Assembly (NCBI GenBank): GCA_016165875.1
Contig: JABBOT010000016.1
Span: forward strand, 5,354,327 to 5,418,326
Reading direction: 5' to 3'
From: Acanthopleura granulata
Taxonomy: Eukaryota; Mollusca; Polyplacophora; Chitonida; Chitonidae
Length of the DNA stretch: 64,000 nt
The notes under the pieces: generated by a model
Told to the model about the DNA's origin: nothing
The model's database searches: none
The model's input: the letters and a program-made list of their open reading frames with translations, nothing else
Made by a program: the position numbers and the translations under genes
In this document: positions 45,473-55,489 of the stretch, piece after piece
Numbering within the stretch: position 1 is the stretch's first letter
How the letters are laid out: each line of letters opens with the position of its first letter

Positions 45473-46369
45473 CTCTCAAAGTTTTATATGAGGGATCCAT
45501 TAATACATATAAAGAGATGTTTATTTATTTTATGCTGCAATGATTCAAAATAATAAATGAACGGAAAAGGAATAAATGTAAAAATGTGCAAATTGGCGGT
45601 GTAAAACAGTGGTTTGCTTAGAATTGTCTATTTCACAACTATCAGATTCTGTTTTTTTGTCTTAGAAGGAACCGGCTGGGCTTTACGTAGCTCTTCTTTG
45701 CAGTATATAATCGTTAATCAGTTTAAGATTTATCAGTCACACGGAAAGAAGAAAGTTGTAAATTAGTCCGTAGCATCAGAACCTTATCTAAGCGGGGCTT
45801 GACTTAAGTCCCGAGAAATGGGTCCAATGTAGAAGTTATTTGGGTATCCAAGGACTGTTGGCCATCTCTTAACTCTAGGTACACACGTATTAGAAAACGA
45901 CGTTACCCATGATACAGGCGAAACCCTCGTCCCTTCGGGGGGACAGCTCTTAACCCCCCTTCAGTCCTGTCAGTATCAGTACACGGTTACACTTTTAGTG
46001 GCAACCCTGTCATGGCGCCCGACACGCAAACCAGAATAATGAAGGACAACAGCGGGTATAAGGAAGATTTATCGCTCATGCCGAGGGCACAAGTAACCGT
46101 AATTGACGAGCTGCGTTTGGATTTCATCGTAATTAGATTAGTGATAAATCATGAAGTAGGCCGGCACAATTGACCTGAAATGAGAAAAATGAGGCCATAA
46201 CCTAGAGTCGTTCTGAGGTCACATTATATGTGTCGCCAATATATTTCTTTGCTTGTTGGCAATGGTCACTTCGCCTTATAAAATATGTGCTCCATCCTCT
46301 CCCTCTGGAGGACTGGCTAAAACAACGAACTTCCAAACCTAGGACTACAAACCAACATTTGTTTTCCAA
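45473..46369. other. Unassigned DNA
   Basis: No recognised gene or repeat. Confidence 0.5.
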
Positions 46370-46560
46370 ATCGGCGTTTGACCCATACCATCAAAGAACT
46401 AAGAAAATATATAAAATACTTACATATTATATATATAAATATTTATACATTATATACTTTTATATACAAAATGTGTGAAAAAAAGTAAGACGACAAAGAG
46501 AAGCAGTCGGCAGTTATTAGTGATTGCGGAAAGACGGCAAGAATGCTCCCGGTTTCGATT
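46370..46560 (-). repeat. D-family dispersed repeat with (TA) expansion
   Basis: ACCATCAAAGAACTAAGAAA and, after a TATATA-rich stretch (46420-46466), CAAAGAGAAGCAGTCGGCAG and CGGAAAGACGGCAAGAATGC parallel 47648-47760 and the reverse complement of 19190-19270. Confidence 0.55.
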
Positions 46561-46979
46561 TAAATGATACAACATTAATTGTGAAAACGATTCGGTCAAT
46601 GATAGACGCTAAATACAATTATTGTTGAAAAAATGTGCAGGCCCAGCAGGAAACAGAGTTGTGATATAAAGATGACTGGACCTTTTGGTGGCATTACTTT
46701 GCCGTTTGGTGGCCTAATTTTGGTGTAACGTTTGGGTCATCTCTATTTGTAGCCTATTTTCGTTCTTGGGGGCTAAGGCAGGTTCGATCGTTCCACGTTC
46801 TGATAAGGCGGCCTTACAAGAAGTCCCTCAGTTGGCCTGATTCTCTTTGGAGATAAAACAATGAAAGATGACGTTTTAGTGGTTTACCTTCGCAATGTGG
46901 AGTACATTCCTTCATTCATTCCTTCAACAACACGTTGGAGGCTGCCGTTGGAATACAATGATGCAGAAAATCGAGAAAC
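46561..46979. other. Unassigned DNA
   Basis: No recognised gene or repeat. Confidence 0.45.
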
Positions 46980-47065
46980 CTAGGCACCGCAACCGAATTT
47001 CACATCTCAACAGTCACCCAAAATGGGCGTTCCGGGTCAGTAATCATAAGACCAGTTTCCGAAAA

Positions 47066-47627
47066 TCCACAAATGAAAATAAATAAAGGAATGATTATGG
47101 CTTTACGCCACATCGGCAATTTTTCAGCCATATCGTGGCGAAAACATGTTCAAACCAGGAATCAGTACCTCGGTTAAAACTCGAAAATCACATTATTTAT
47201 AAAAATGTACGTATGTATATATAGTAGTATGATCTAGAACATGGACGCTGTCAAACAATTCAGATATTGAGCCGGCTGTGTCGAACATTTGCCTAACGTC
47301 AGCAAAGTCTGCACAGTAAACCAGGACATGTTTGATGCCGTATTGGGCATCACATTCCAACACACTCGGGAGCACTGCCTCCATCCAGGATAAAATTGTG
47401 TGTTAAACGAAAATGTCCAACATGACACCTTGTTAAAGGTACGCGGGCTATACCAGACATACCTTGAGTATAACAATTATAGCCAATGGCAGGGTGAATG
47501 GCATGCAGTTTATTGTGAACCTGCAGGTCCCATTCACTCTGCCAAATACGACGAATATATTTAAGAACATTTGACCTAAAGTCAGTGTACGGGATTTTGA
47601 AATCAGATATACGTTTATTTAGGGCAG
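47066..47627 (-). mobile_element. 5'-truncated LINE 3' end with C-terminal ORF2 fragment
   Basis: Read on the minus strand, 47627-47193 encodes the C-terminal part of a LINE polyprotein, beyond the reverse transcriptase, of the kind seen in I/Jockey-related elements. Recognisable pieces are KIPYTDFRSNVLKYI, IWQSEWD, NKLHAIHP, VPLTRCHVGHFRLTHNFIL and, after a frameshift near 47360, CDAQYGIKHVLVYCADFADV and SISELFD. About 100 bp of 3' UTR follow, then the tail ATGGCTGAAAAATTGCCG to GGCGTAAAGCC, shared with the E family. CCGAAAA at 47059-47065 and 47628-47634 is a 7-bp target duplication. It is dead: truncated and frameshifted. Confidence 0.85.
47193..47627 (-). pseudogene. LINE ORF2 C-terminal relic, frameshifted
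   Basis: The coding remnant inside the LINE insertion. The LTR-x-H-x-GH-x-RLTH pattern followed by a cysteine/histidine cluster (ECVGM, frameshift, then CDAQYGIKH and YC) is typical of the segment downstream of the RT/RNase H region in I/Jockey-type elements. The RT domain itself is not present because of 5' truncation. The reading frame changes around 47350-47384. Confidence 0.75.
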
Positions 47628-47760
47628 CCGAAAACGACCAATAACACAAACCATCAAAGAATTAAAAATTTATAACACATATAAAAACAGGACAGATTCA
47701 TGCAAAGAGAGACAGTCAACAGCTTTCAATGATGACGAAAAGACGTAAAGAATGTTCTGA

Positions 47761-48739
47761 GCGGATGAATAAAATCAGTTTCCAAATCACGTACCATTTT
47801 AGACTATAGGTTGTCGAGAAATGCTTACTCGTTAATTGTTCTAAATCATCTTATTCTGATATAGGAGACTTTGTACCTTATATGACATCCTCGATTTTAG
47901 TTACGAGTGCGAATTAGAAACGAGTTAGTTTCCCAAGCAGGTGACTGACATAACAGAACCTGGTTGTTAACAACTGTATGACTGGGTTCAGCTTTTTTAC
48001 GCGAAACGATGGATTTGCCTGATTTGATTTAAACTGGCTGCAGACTTATATAATTAGGACTCCATGCCTGGTTTTATTACACCTTGTTAATAGCAGATAT
48101 GGAAAACGCAGACTTCCAACATTCTCAATCAATAGCTATCGCGGGCGCTTAACAGGTAAATTCTTCTCACAGCTGAGAATGTAACTTATATCTCGATCAT
48201 ATGGGCGGAGCGGAAAATGAACAAGACACGATTGGCAAGTTAGTAGTCGGAGATCTTCATCCGCCTGTTATTAGTTACCTGATAACTATTTATGCGTTCC
48301 TTTGAAGTCCCGACTGAATGAAATTTTCGTAATTTTCTCCGGGCAGTAGGCTAGGTTTCGTCTGGATTACACACCTTAAACAGCGCATACGCCGCATCTC
48401 TACTCTTGCTTTACATCTTGGCCATGCACGGCAACACCAATAAATTCTGTAGCGAAATTTCGAGCAACCTAAAGGTCACCAGGGTCAAGGTGAAGAGACG
48501 GGAGTGATGCCAGAAAAAACTGCGTCTCAGTCACTGTTTCTGTTGTTACGTGAAGCCCATGCTTTCTCTTTACCTACAGTACGCACAATATTTTAACGTC
48601 CATCTGAAACAATTTTATTGTTGAATGCTGATCATCGATCCACGTGAGGGCATCAGTGATGAGATCAAACATAATCAAACTTAGGTGCCTGGCAAGGGCT
48701 TCAGAGGGCACGTAATGATTCCGAAGCATTTCTTCATTG
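47761..48739. other. Unassigned DNA
   Basis: No recognised gene or repeat in about 1 kb. Confidence 0.5.
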
Positions 48740-48928
48740 CTTCCTTGAAGTTCAGCTCATGCTGTCTTCCTCTTCGGTCATACGTGGGAAGGTCTACCAG
48801 CAAACTCCGGGTGGGTAGTGGGTTTCCCCAGGGCTCTGTCCGGTTTCCTCCCACCATAATGGTGGCCGCCGTCGTATAAATGAATATATTCTTGAGTACA
48901 GCTTAAAACACCAATCAAATAATAAATA
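48740..48928 (+). mobile_element. SINE1, 5'-truncated copy
   Basis: AAGTTCAGCTCATGCTGTCT, CTTCGGTCATACGTGGGAAG, GGGTTTCCCCAGGGCTCTGT, CGGTTTCCTCCCACCATAAT and ATTCTTGAGTACAGCTTAAA with an AAAT tail. An extra tail copy follows directly at about 48935-48990 (AAGTGAAATATTTTGGCGTA to GGCGTAAAACACCAATCAAA). Confidence 0.9.
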
Positions 48929-48934
48929 AGTGGT

Positions 48935-48990
48935 ACAAGTGAAATATTTTGGCGTATACGGCGTAAAACACCAATCAAAGAAACAAATAC
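48935..48990 (+). repeat. Duplicated SINE1 tail
   Basis: A second copy of the SINE1 3' tail immediately after the first. It is either a tandem slippage product or a second, extremely truncated insertion into the AAAT tail. Confidence 0.8.
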
Positions 48991-49520
48991 GTCCAAAGTC
49001 AAGTTTATGTAGTGATGGCGTTGATGTAAAACGAGCATAGAGAGCGGTGGATACGCTTTAAGGAGTATGGTTTCCTTTACCTACATTTTCCGCGCGATAA
49101 CTGTATCAACGGTTTATTAATATTTGCAACTTGGGCTCTTAAGGGCCTCTGGAATGCTGATCAATAAAATGTCACCACAATCCCCTGCCCCATTCGCGAC
49201 TTTCGGTCTCTCATTAACGTCTGCTAAAAAATCAGTGAACAACAGGAGTGCAACAAACATGAAGTCAGTGGTCAGTCGGTTTTATCAAGACCCATTTACC
49301 TGTTACTAAGTATGTAGGATGGACAATATTTTAGAAATAGCGTACAGTACCTAAAAGGTTTAGAAACAAATCCCCTAAAGATGCGTCTATTCAATTCACA
49401 TGGAGGATCCGATGGTTTGAAGCCTTGCTCGTCAGTGGATGGTAAGCAATTAACTTTGGATCTCCATCACAGAAGAGATGGTCGTCTCTGCTTCAGCCTT
49501 TGCAGCATGTTTAGTAATAA
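48991..49520. other. Unassigned DNA
   Basis: No recognised gene or repeat. Confidence 0.45.
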
Positions 49521-49675
49521 CCAGGTTAACCAGGCAGGAATTTGAATTAGCGATCTCCGGGTTTCCGGTGCACACTTATTCCGCTAAACTCTGCTCGCTG
49601 TGCTTAGTGTAACCACGGTTACCAATTCGGAATTTGAAATAGAAATATCCAGCCTACGCTTCTGTCGCTAAGCTA
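49521..49675 (-). repeat. Tandem pair of tRNA-like relics
   Basis: On the minus strand, AGAGTTTAGCGGAATAAG looks like an A-box region and GCTAATTCAAATTCCTGCC like a B-box region about 35 bp further. A second, more eroded version lies about 80 bp away (GCTTAGCGACAGAAGCG and TTCAAATTCCG). Neither shows a clear cloverleaf by eye; they are probably SINE heads. Confidence 0.4.
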
Positions 49676-50462
49676 AAGAGAAATTCCATCCACCTCCAAG
49701 AATAACTAGAGCTAAAATTCCACTCTAATCAAATAGGATAAAAAAGCTCTACCACGACATACGGTTTTAGCTTTGATGTTTTCGTCTCTCTACATAAAAA
49801 GGAGAGACGAGTTCGGTTTTAAGCCTGGAAGGAGTGAGCAAAATAACTTTTAAACCGTAGAAGGCAATTGCTTGTTAATCATAATAAATTTTGTTCACAA
49901 AAATAATCCCATCCTTTTAAAGACCGATTTTCTTGATGTTGCAGAATGTATAATTAACATTGAGTAAATATATCTTAATGATGGGTTGTGTTCTTGCTTG
50001 GAATATATCATCACATATTTCATGCCATGTGAACCTTATGTAGCAATTCAAAGGGACAAACACAGCATTCGTGACGTTTTGGTTTATTAATCTTCCTAGG
50101 TGTTTAATACCTTGAAGAACTTTTCAGTCATACACGACGTCGGGCCAGTCTAGAAGTGGGTAAACCTAGTGTCCGGGTTAAGAGTCTGCCAATTATTATT
50201 GACTGATTGACTCACTGAAGATTGGGAAATTTTCATTCATTTGATTTCAGCCAGTTTTATGGGTGTAGGAAACCGGACCCCCTTAGGAAGTTACTAAGTA
50301 TGAGTCAATGGCGCACAGACATTTACACTCAACATACTGGCGAAGGACAAGTGGTTTTCAACATTAGCATGTACCAGTCGCCACACGAGCGGTCTATACC
50401 GCGAACATTAAAAACGGTCTAACATAAACTATATACCTGACAAATTTCCCACCTATCAGACA
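49676..50462. other. Unassigned DNA
   Basis: No recognised gene or repeat. Confidence 0.5.
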
Positions 50463-50520
50463 GAGGCAAACAAGCAAAAGCTGGATTTGAACCTTTGACC
50501 TCTATGGCGAGCGGCCGGTC
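50463..50520 (-). repeat. tRNA-like B-box relic
   Basis: AAAGCTGGATTTGAACCTTT resembles the relic at 6181 kb-position (AAAGCTGGATTCGAACCTGG at 6181-6200). A minus-strand B-box-like site without a full tRNA fold. Confidence 0.35.
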
Positions 50521-50580
50521 GGCACATCAAGGAACCAGCAGAGGGCGAGAAGGAAACGACAACGGCGGGCAGAAAGGAGG

Positions 50581-50618
50581 AGGGGCGTCCGTGGCTCTGT
50601 CGGTTAATGCGCAAGGTA
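50581..50618 (+). mobile_element. SINE1 head only
   Basis: AGGGGCGTCCGTGGCTCTGTC and GGTTAATGCGCAAGG are the first ~38 bp of SINE1 (A-box region). The rest is absent; a 3'-truncated SINE is unusual and suggests a later deletion or recombination. Confidence 0.65.
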
Positions 50619-50819
50619 TTTTTATATGTTTAAGACGAGAGCATATCAGTTATGATAGCAAAACTGAAATCACTTTTGCTAACTGTTACAATATACAATA
50701 AGTTCAACAACAACACATAAATGACTGCGCTTTTCGCTTTATATACTCGGCATTATCTACACAACAGGTGTGTTTTTGTGAAGATATTCTGCTGCCCAAA
50801 CATGCAGCCTGGAATAATA

Positions 50820-53800
50820 TTATGCAGTTAAGCCAATGGATGATTTAACGGAAGTTACGTTCACTGTACGGCTATATGTCAACCTTCCGTGGAGATTTCA
50901 CATGTCTGTTTGTGTTTGGAAACACTCAATAAAAAGAAAAACAATAGTGTCCACCGTGTTGAAAACACCTCCTTTCTGACACTGAATTGTGTGATTGTGT
51001 AAGTTTGATACATCGGTGCACTTATTCTATGCTGTCGTGTACTTTAAGCCTCACAGAAAAAGCCGATCTCTCCAAAATATATGAAATGCAACCGCGTAAT
51101 AGAAATCTGTGTGAGCGGCATGGACAGTGATTGATGCGTTTAACAGGGTAGATACAGTGTTAGATCGATGTGATGGGCAGAGGTGTCTAATGGACAACAC
51201 TGAGGGGTGGGGTGGGTGAGGGGGGCGGGTAGGAGTGAGAGTAGGGTGAAGGTAAAAGCTTGGACATACTCCGTCACCTTACCTCAATGTGTCCACCACC
51301 CCATCCATTACGACGAGAACACAGCGCTTCCCGTTCCAGTGGAAGGTAATCTAGAAGTGAAGAAAGCAATAACAGATAAGCTACGTTAGATATGACATCC
51401 AATACCTATATCTCTCGGATAATGCGTTCTTTCTTCCTCTCTACTTGCTATCTCCGTTCCAGCTTCAGCCTGTTGATCTTTGGTTCGTCGGACAATACCT
51501 CCTATCTCACCAAATATAATGTCTGCTTGTCGTCATAATGTGACTCGAGTTATCCGCCATACTGCCCTCTTGTAATGCCCGGGGTGTTTTTGTGTGTACG
51601 GCTTGGATACAAAGCCAACCTGTGTGAGTGCAAGATGACATCTGGAGGAGATAAAAATGAGACAAGGTCCGTCATATAAATACGGGCTGTAAAAAATCTG
51701 GACGTTTATCCTGACATCGCCGTATCGAAGGATCAATACATAACAATCTACCGTTTTAAGCTGACGTTATACGAGAACCTGAAAAACTTGCGCCAGGACA
51801 ACATTCTACAGTCTCCATTGTTATAATGAATTTCGTCCAATGTTTCGCTTGTTTTGCACTGTCACTGTTTAAAATGAAGTAATACATATATTCGACGACC
51901 ATATATACTCAGCTCAGACTACAAACACCAGTATAGACGATACCATAACGGGTCACTACATATATCCCACTGCCCCCAATAGAAATAATTGAACGTACAA
52001 CATTCTGTAAATATTCTTCTAATACACGGCATAAAAAATTCATCTGAAATATTTCAGGGTTCAAATATTAATATTTGATGTAATGAGAAACTCTCTCTAA
52101 ATTTCCCACAAGAATTTAAGGTGCTTATTCAAGGTTGCATTTAAGCTAACTCAGAGTATTTACTTATTTTATTTGATTGCTGTTTTACGCGGTACTCAAG
52201 AATATTTCACTTATACGACGGCGGTCACCATTATGGTGGGAGGAAACCGGGAAGAGCCCGATTTTGGAAAACCCAAGACCATCAGCAGGTAGTTGGCAGA
52301 CCTTCCCACGTACGGCCGGAGCGGAAGCCAGCGTGAGTTGGACTTGAACTCACAGCGATCGTATTAGTGGGAGGCTTCTGGACCATTGCGCTGCGCTAGC
52401 GCGCTAACCGACTGAGTCACAGTGGTTCCCAGTTACCTCAGTGTAAGGTTACACGGGATTCCATCGTGAGACAAAGGAGACACGTTTCCTATACACCTGT
52501 TTCCAAGTGCCAAGTGACTACCTATGCAGTGTGTCGAGTTCTAAGTTTGACCACATTCGGTCTCGAGGCCCGGTCACAACCTTTCAAGGTTAGAACTTAT
52601 CACTGGACCAATGCAACATGGCCCAGAATTTTGGATGTTCATGTGAGCTATCTTTCTAACATTGGCATATTGGGAAATCATGAGAGGGAAGTTGTAGATC
52701 GCCCAGCTTTCACTGCTTATACAAACCACTAGATGGCCGATGGCGCCCTTGTGGTTGTTTCTCGCATTCTAACGTCAGCTGAAGACCACGTCTCATCCAC
52801 TATTACGGTTTACATATCTGTTCATCACATGTGAAAAAGTTCATCAGCAGCTTGCTATGGGCGGTGTTCTTTTCCCAAGATCTGTGGATTTCAGGATGTA
52901 TAAAATTTAGTGCCAACCTTCTTGGGTATGGCATTAAAACTAATCGAAGCCAAATCAATCAAACCACGACACATTATCGGCTTTACACTTTAGTCACGGA
53001 ACGCATGTGTATAGGTTTCCTCAGACTCATTGGGACCAACAACCGATTGATGTCAATCTTAAAGAAGCCTGGGAAAACTTCCGTTCACTGAGGAGCATTT
53101 GTATACCAGAAATATGGAATGGGAATCTAATATATAATTTCTACAGCATAGAAGGTATAACCAGAGCAGAGAGGACAGTGTGATTATTGACAAATGGCCA
53201 CACCTAACCGGTGAAATCCGGTTTCTTGTCAGATTACCTCACTTGATTAATTATAGAGTCATATGTGGGTTTGTCTGTAAATATCCACCGACTTGCCTCT
53301 CTTGGGCCCTCCGTTTTTGTTCACCCTTAAGATTGGCGTTCAACGTATGGAAATGTAAAGCTGAGAGTGTTGGGCGATCAAATACAAAAGTGTGATTATC
53401 ATAATTATCCGAAAATACAGTTACCGAGATTCACGAAGAGATCTAAAAGACAAGTCAGTTATCCTATAGCCTTGATGTTATTATATCTGTTAACCGTCTG
53501 TTTTTCAAAGTCGTAGGCTTACAGTCTCTCTGCCTATATTCCGTGAAGTGAAAACATGCCCGCCGAACCAATCACACTTCCCTCGGAGCAGACTTTATTG
53601 TTTCATCCTTAGAAAAGCAACCACTGGCGCATGTTATGCCCATCTCTGGACTCGTGGTGCCCGCTGGGTTTCTTTCTCAATCTTTTGAAACACGATCCTA
53701 AAGACAAATTAGAAGCAGTCTTTTTTCTGGTTATCTATTATCTGGCTGGAAGCTAGTATGCCTTCAAAGGAATCTGATGCCCATTGTTGGGAGGCCGCCT

Positions 53801-54060
53801 CCTACGTCATAGGAGACAGAGAGAGAAACCCTATACTGCTATCGTATGAAATACCTTGTTTGCCAAACTTCAGACAACACCAAAAAACATCATCAATTTG
53901 ATCAAAAAACTTAAAAATGTATCGGATTAAACCTGGCTTGATTTATCATCTGTTGACTGATTTATGTTTTTCCAATAAAGTAACTGTTATGGACGTCTGA
54001 GAGTTCTTCTAGAAAGTTTCTTGTACTTTCAGGAGGTCAGCATGCTCTAGCTTAATCAAT
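50820..54060. repeat. Paralogous unit A
   Basis: Aligns by eye with unit B (55490-57985) and unit C (57997-60035). Landmarks are AAATCTGTGTGAGCGGCATG, ATGACATCCAATACC, GATAATGCGTTCTTTCTTCC, GGATGTTCATGTGAGC, CAGTTATCCTATAGCCTTGA and GGAGGTCAGCATGCTCTAGC. It is the longest unit and holds one SINE1. No protein-coding frame is conserved between units. Confidence 0.85.
52160..52430 (-). mobile_element. SINE1, full-length, inserted in unit A
   Basis: A complete copy from TTATTTGATTGCTGTTTTAC to the head GCTAGCGCGCTAACCGACTG and AGTCACAGTGG. Flanks are AACTCAGAGTATT on the left and ACCTCAGTGTAAGG on the right. Unit C reads AACTCAGAGTATAAGG uninterrupted near 58388, so the SINE entered A after A and C separated, with a target duplication of about 10 bp. 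Confidence 0.93.
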
Positions 54061-54063
54061 GAA

Positions 54064-54210
54064 AAATATGTCCGACCAGTCCTGCTTCGTTGCTCTAACC
54101 TCTCAATGATCAGCGCCATGCTAGGGAGCAATATGTACCATTTGAAAGTCTTTAGTATAACCCAACACGGAGCTGATTCCAAGGTTGAACCCCATGTTAA
54201 AGTATTTGCA
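54064..54210 (-). mobile_element. SINE2, fragment
   Basis: CCGACCAGTCCTGCTTCGTT, GCTCTAACCTCTCAATG, CTAGGGAGCAATATGTACCA and TTTGAAAGTCTTTAGTATAA match the middle of SINE2 at 45.31-45.40 kb. It abuts the end of unit A. Confidence 0.65.
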
Positions 54211-54940
54211 ATGAAGGCGCATGTTGAGTCTGAGTTTTCCGGCATTGGAAAGAAGAAACAACATAAGTATACCATCGCTGGGTTTCAGAACCGTTTCCTC
54301 TTCCACTATAAAGCTTCTTCGTTCATTGTTTTTCTCTAAAGATGATGTGAATGATACTGGTTGACTGTTGCTTTCGGCACTGACAAATGGGATATATCAT
54401 GTTCCTGGATTATGACTAAATTATCGACTTCTCCTTTTTGTCTTGTTACTTTCTTTGACAACATTACGGCTGTTTATTGTAAATTAGGGTTTATTATCTA
54501 CTTGAACAAGGCGAACAAACGTGTTCCCTTACAAACAAGCTAAGCCATTTTCGCTAGCACTTACGACACAGGGAAGGGCTCATAGATGGGATTTTACTGG
54601 AACTGGTGTTATTACTATACTGTGGTTGAGGCTTGGCGTGGTACTGCGTGTTAGTACGCTTAGATTAAGATCTGTATATACGGGTAGCTCGCCACAAATC
54701 AGTACAGGGATCGATTCAGAGACCTGACTATGTAGTGTTTAGGATTGAGTAGGACACTAAGATGGAAAGGGTTACTTTTTGGCAGAAATAATGTGTCAGT
54801 ACGTTACAACTCCTCCAACTAAGGCCCACATGTCAGCTGCAAGTCAGATACCAATGTCCCGCCTTGGTCAGGTAAGGTAGTTCGGTGTCTAACGGAGAAA
54901 CGGCAATGAGACGATTGATAACAACCCGCCAAGTATGGCG
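54211..54940. other. Unassigned DNA
   Basis: No recognised gene or repeat. Confidence 0.45.
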
Positions 54941-55163
54941 TCTTCAGACTTTTATCTCGAACCAGAAAAGTGGAACACGCACACTGTTATAAAATGTCCG
55001 TAATATTCCTTGTAAAAGGCCTGTTAAAACCTTGCCAAGGGTTGTCGCTGTGAAATAACGGTTGAAATGGCCGTGATGTCATCTTGTGACACAGATAACG
55101 TGTTTCTCCTGTTACGAGTGTTTTAACACTACTGCGACTGTAGTGGTAAAGCCCTCATAGAAT

Positions 55164-55218
55164 GAATGATTATGGCTTAACGCCACATCGGCAATATCTC
55201 AGCCATATCGTGGCGAGC
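55164..55218 (-). mobile_element. 55-bp tail-only E-type retroposon with 12-bp target duplication
   Basis: TGAATGATTATGGCTTAACG, CCACATCGGCAATATCTCAG and CCATATCGTGGCGAGC are only the E/LINE 3' tail. GCCCTCATAGAA flanks it at 55152-55163 and 55219-55230. Extreme 5' truncation with an intact 3' end and target duplication is what target-primed reverse transcription produces when it stops early. Confidence 0.85.
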
Positions 55219-55234
55219 GCCCTCATAGAAATAC

Positions 55235-55375
55235 ATGGATGTTCTTTCGTATTTGCACTGTTAGAAAAGCCCGTGTTTTTACCAGACTATCTCCTGTAGC
55301 CCTCATAGAAATACAGGAGATAGTCTGGTAAAAACACGGACTTTTCTAACAGTGCAAATACGAAAGAACATCCAT
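55235..55375. repeat. Near-perfect hairpin: 64-bp arms, 13-bp loop
   Basis: 55235-55298 is the reverse complement of 55312-55375 at 63 of 64 positions; the one mismatch is at 55340. The loop is 55299-55311. GCCCTCATAGAAATACA occurs both just before the left arm and across the loop, 80 bp apart. The related repeat at 36.7 kb has only the right-arm orientation, so the left arm is the new inverted copy. Confidence 0.95.
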
Positions 55376-55489
55376 AATAACATGACTACAGTCGGTTTCA
55401 TGGAGATGGAAAGCCAGTGGGGTATTTCAGAAGAAATATGGCGACTCTGTACTAGTCGTAATTACCAACGTTCTTTGTTAACACAGGAA

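Larger units (their letters stand above)
46980..47760 (-). repeat. D-family dispersed repeat, split by a LINE
   Basis: The left part 46980-47065 (AAAATGGGCGTTCCGGGTCA reversed) and the right part 47628-47760 (AACCATCAAAGAATTAAA to GACGAAAAGACG) join into an ordinary D repeat once 47066-47627 is removed. On the minus strand TTGGTCGTTTTCGG is then followed by AAACTGGTCTT and CCCGGAACGCCC, as in other D copies. Confidence 0.8.
54941..55480 (+). repeat. Dispersed repeat shared with 36.56 and 61.59 kb, rearranged
   Basis: CACTGTTATAAAATGTCC, AACCTTGCCAAGGGTTGTCG, GATGTCATC, ATAGAAATACAGGAGATAG and ACTTTTCTAACAGTGC follow the order of the 36.56-kb copy. It is interrupted by a tail-only retroposon (55164-55218) and by an inverted self-copy (55235-55298). 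Confidence 0.65.

Noticed and set aside
54009..54339. Overlapping frames of 61-88 codons on both strands near 54.0-54.3 kb
   Set aside because: They span the end of unit A and a SINE2 fragment, and the corresponding part of unit C does not keep them open in the same way.
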